Positions 43,949 through 45,593 of a stretch of DNA of 45,593 bases are shown here, one piece after another. The stretch's first letter is position 1. Each line of letters opens with the position of its first letter. The notes beneath the pieces were generated by a model. It did not search any database. It was not told the DNA's origin and saw only the letters and a program-made list of their open reading frames with translations. This stretch comes from Acidiphilium sp. (GTDB lineage: Bacteria > Pseudomonadota > Alphaproteobacteria > Acetobacterales > Acetobacteraceae): positions 1-45,593 of the forward strand of contig DAIDMG010000006.1 of assembly GCA_027449105.1 (NCBI GenBank). Reading direction: 5' to 3'. Both the position numbers and the translations under genes were made by a program.

Positions 43949-45358
43949 TTATTTGACCCGTGAAACGCCCCCATGAAGCCCTTTTGGCCCATGGCTTCGC
44001 ATCGGCTTATCTCCCTCGACATCCGGTTCATCCAGCACCGGCTCGCGCGCCATCATCCGCAGCACATATCTGATACCGGTTCCGAAGATGAAAAAATACA
44101 GGATGATAATAATCCCGAACGACCATAACAATTCTCCGACTGTTAACGGTGAAGCGCTCTGCGCCGTTCTAAGGAGACCGTATACAGTCCACGGCTGTCG
44201 GCCGGTTTCCGTAACAACCCACCCGGCGATAATCGCAATGAACCCGGTAGGTCCCATTGCCATTGCAGCCTTCATGAAGAGCCGGTTATCAAATAGCTGA
44301 CCTTTGAAGCGAAGCCACAGCGACACCAAGCCCAATATCATCATGAGGCTCCACAACCCAACCATAACCCTAAACCCCACGAATGTTGGTATAAGGACCG
44401 GCCAGTCTCGCCTCGAAAAGGCATCAAGACCTTGTATTACGCCGTGCATTGAGTGCGTCACAATTAACGACCCCAGCCAAGGAATCTTTATGTCATACAG
44501 CAGCATTCCCAGTGCTCTGTCCGGGAGACCAAACAGATGCAATGCCTGCCCTGCTTTTGTATGAAAATCGCCCTCAATGGCAGCGAGTTTTATTGGCTGG
44601 TCGCGCCACACCTCGCGGCCGGACTGATCACCAATGAAACCTTGTACAGGCGTGACGAGTGCCGCCATCCACATCGCCATCGAAAACATTAATCGACTGA
44701 CCGGGTTGTGCTTATTCCGTAACAAATGAAATGCTCCAACTGCCCCTACCGCGAAAGCGGTTGCTAAAAACGCGGCCAAAAGCATGTGCAGCCATTCATA
44801 GGGAAAATCAGGGTTGAAAATAATCTTCAACCAATTCTGTGGCTCAAAAGTTCCGTTTGGCCCTATCGTGTAGCCTCGCGGCGTCTGCATCCAGGAATTT
44901 GCGGCCAAGATCCACGTCGCGGAAAGCAGCGTTCCAACTGAAACTAACGTTGTTGCAAGAAAATGCAACCGCGGCCCAACGCGCCTGAGTCCAAAAAGCA
45001 TGATTCCAAGAAATCCCGCCTCCAAGAAGAACGCGGTCAACGTTTCCCATGCCAGCAACGGCCCCAGAATTGGACCGACCTTGTTTGAGTATCCACTCCA
45101 GTTGGCGCCGATCTCGTAGGCCATGACCAACCCTGAGACAACACCAATGGCAAAGATAACAGCGAAAACTTTTAACCAATACTTGTATGTATCGAGGTAA
45201 ACTGCCTTTTTTGTCGCTAGCCACATCAGCTCCAGCACGACCAAATAAGCGGCGAGACCAATTGAGAACGCCGGAAACATGATATGAAATGCGATAGTAA
45301 AGCCAAATTGGGCGCGTGCCAGTTGAATTGCGAGTGGTGCTGCGACAAATCGTGTCAT
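43949..45358 (-). CDS. cydA: Cytochrome bd (CIO-type) quinol oxidase subunit I
   Basis: A 469-residue membrane subunit carrying hemes b558, b595 and d, reducing O2 to water with electrons from quinol. Heme ligands are seen as His25 in FTIAFHIMFP, the His in YEWLHMLLAA and the Met in GFRVMVG; GRQPW is the family signature. The quinol loop keeps the QPIKLAAIEGDF segment but lacks the long insertion of E. coli CydA, which places it in the short-Q-loop, cyanide-insensitive (CioA) group. High O2 affinity would let it serve as oxygen sink for the hydrogenase. First gene of the cyd operon. Confidence 0.95.
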   Translation of the reverse strand: MTRFVAAPLAIQLARAQFGFTIAFHIMFPAFSIGLAAYLVVLELMWLATKKAVYLDTYKYWLKVFAVIFAIGVVSGLVMAYEIGANWSGYSNKVGPILGPLLAWETLTAFFLEAGFLGIMLFGLRRVGPRLHFLATTLVSVGTLLSATWILAANSWMQTPRGYTIGPNGTFEPQNWLKIIFNPDFPYEWLHMLLAAFLATAFAVGAVGAFHLLRNKHNPVSRLMFSMAMWMAALVTPVQGFIGDQSGREVWRDQPIKLAAIEGDFHTKAGQALHLFGLPDRALGMLLYDIKIPWLGSLIVTHSMHGVIQGLDAFSRRDWPVLIPTFVGFRVMVGLWSLMMILGLVSLWLRFKGQLFDNRLFMKAAMAMGPTGFIAIIAGWVVTETGRQPWTVYGLLRTAQSASPLTVGELLWSFGIIIILYFFIFGTGIRYVLRMMAREPVLDEPDVEGDKPMRSHGPKGLHGGVSRVK

Positions 45359-45511
45359 GACATATCCTCGACTCGTGGACCGAAGGCATCTCTCTGGCCA
45401 TGTCAGTGCTATCGGTTACCCGTACGGTTCGACCGACAGGAGCACTCGAGACCCAGCGACGGCGGAGCAGGACCGGCGAGGCCCATGGCCGCCCGGACCA
45501 GGTCGGCATCT

Positions 45512-45546
45512 GGCGCGCTCTGTGTATCCCCTGGGATACACGCGCC
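45512..45546. repeat. Strong inverted repeat upstream of cydA
   Basis: GTGTATCCC-CT-GGGATACAC (45522-45541, nine-base perfect arms) is flanked by GGCGC and GCGCC, extending the stem to 14 pairs with a five-base bulge on the left. It lies about 155-190 bases before the cydA start in a locally GC-rich stretch. It could be an operator or the end of an upstream gene's terminator; no T-run follows. Confidence 0.45.
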
Positions 45547-45593
45547 AATGCGCCGAGTGGACCTCTCCGTCCTCTCGGACCGGAGTTGCACTC

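Overview
The window suggests an alphaproteobacterium, most plausibly an acidophilic or acetic-acid-type member of the Acetobacteraceae. The grounds are the overall look of the proteins, a zapE-sucA-sucB-lpd block, a CIO-type cytochrome bd pair with a tiny DUF2474-like partner, and a TonB receptor; no rRNA or other phylogenetic marker is present, so this is inference. I see no tRNA, rRNA, CRISPR array or intact transposase.

Layout. 1-6.8 kb is gene-poor: a superinfection-immunity-like membrane protein, a small unknown protein, an MFS exporter, and about 2.6 kb with no convincing gene. 6.8-9.3 kb is a TonB-dependent receptor ending in a hairpin terminator. 10.0-17.7 kb is a sulfur-respiration locus: a secreted tandem rhodanese faces away from a psrA-psrB-psrC operon (Mo-bisMGD lipoprotein, four-cluster ferredoxin, NrfD-type quinone subunit). 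That operon continues into an exported rhodanese-fold protein lacking its catalytic cysteine and a flavin-domain/UbiA-prenyltransferase fusion. A COQ10/RatA-type START protein converges on the last gene. 18.3-25.2 kb is a complete uptake-hydrogenase operon (small and large subunits, cytochrome b, protease, HupG, HupH, rubredoxin, HypA, HypB). 25.2-31.3 kb is the opposing accessory operon hypC-hypD-hypF-hypE followed by an APH/P-loop kinase fusion. 31.7-34.9 kb holds a GNAT acetyltransferase, a gene-free stretch and metY. 34.9-41.9 kb is zapE-sucA-sucB-lpd on the minus strand. 42.8-45.4 kb is cydA-cydB plus an unlabelled 41-residue membrane protein.

How it fits together. The small hydrogenase subunit has all six proximal-cluster cysteines of the oxygen-tolerant (group 1d) type. 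Its electrons would enter the quinone pool through the cytochrome b and could leave either to sulfur compounds through PsrABC or to oxygen through cytochrome bd. FNR/Anr-type palindromes (TTGAT-N4-ATCAA) lie upstream of the hydrogenase, psr and hyp operons. The hydrogenase copy is a perfect match and sits exactly 22 bp before a -10-like hexamer, as in class II FNR promoters. The window therefore reads as an anaerobically or micro-aerobically controlled H2-to-sulfur respiratory island. Its least familiar parts are the cysteine-less rhodanese with a Cys-bearing tail, the PNPOx-UbiA fusion and the START protein beside it.
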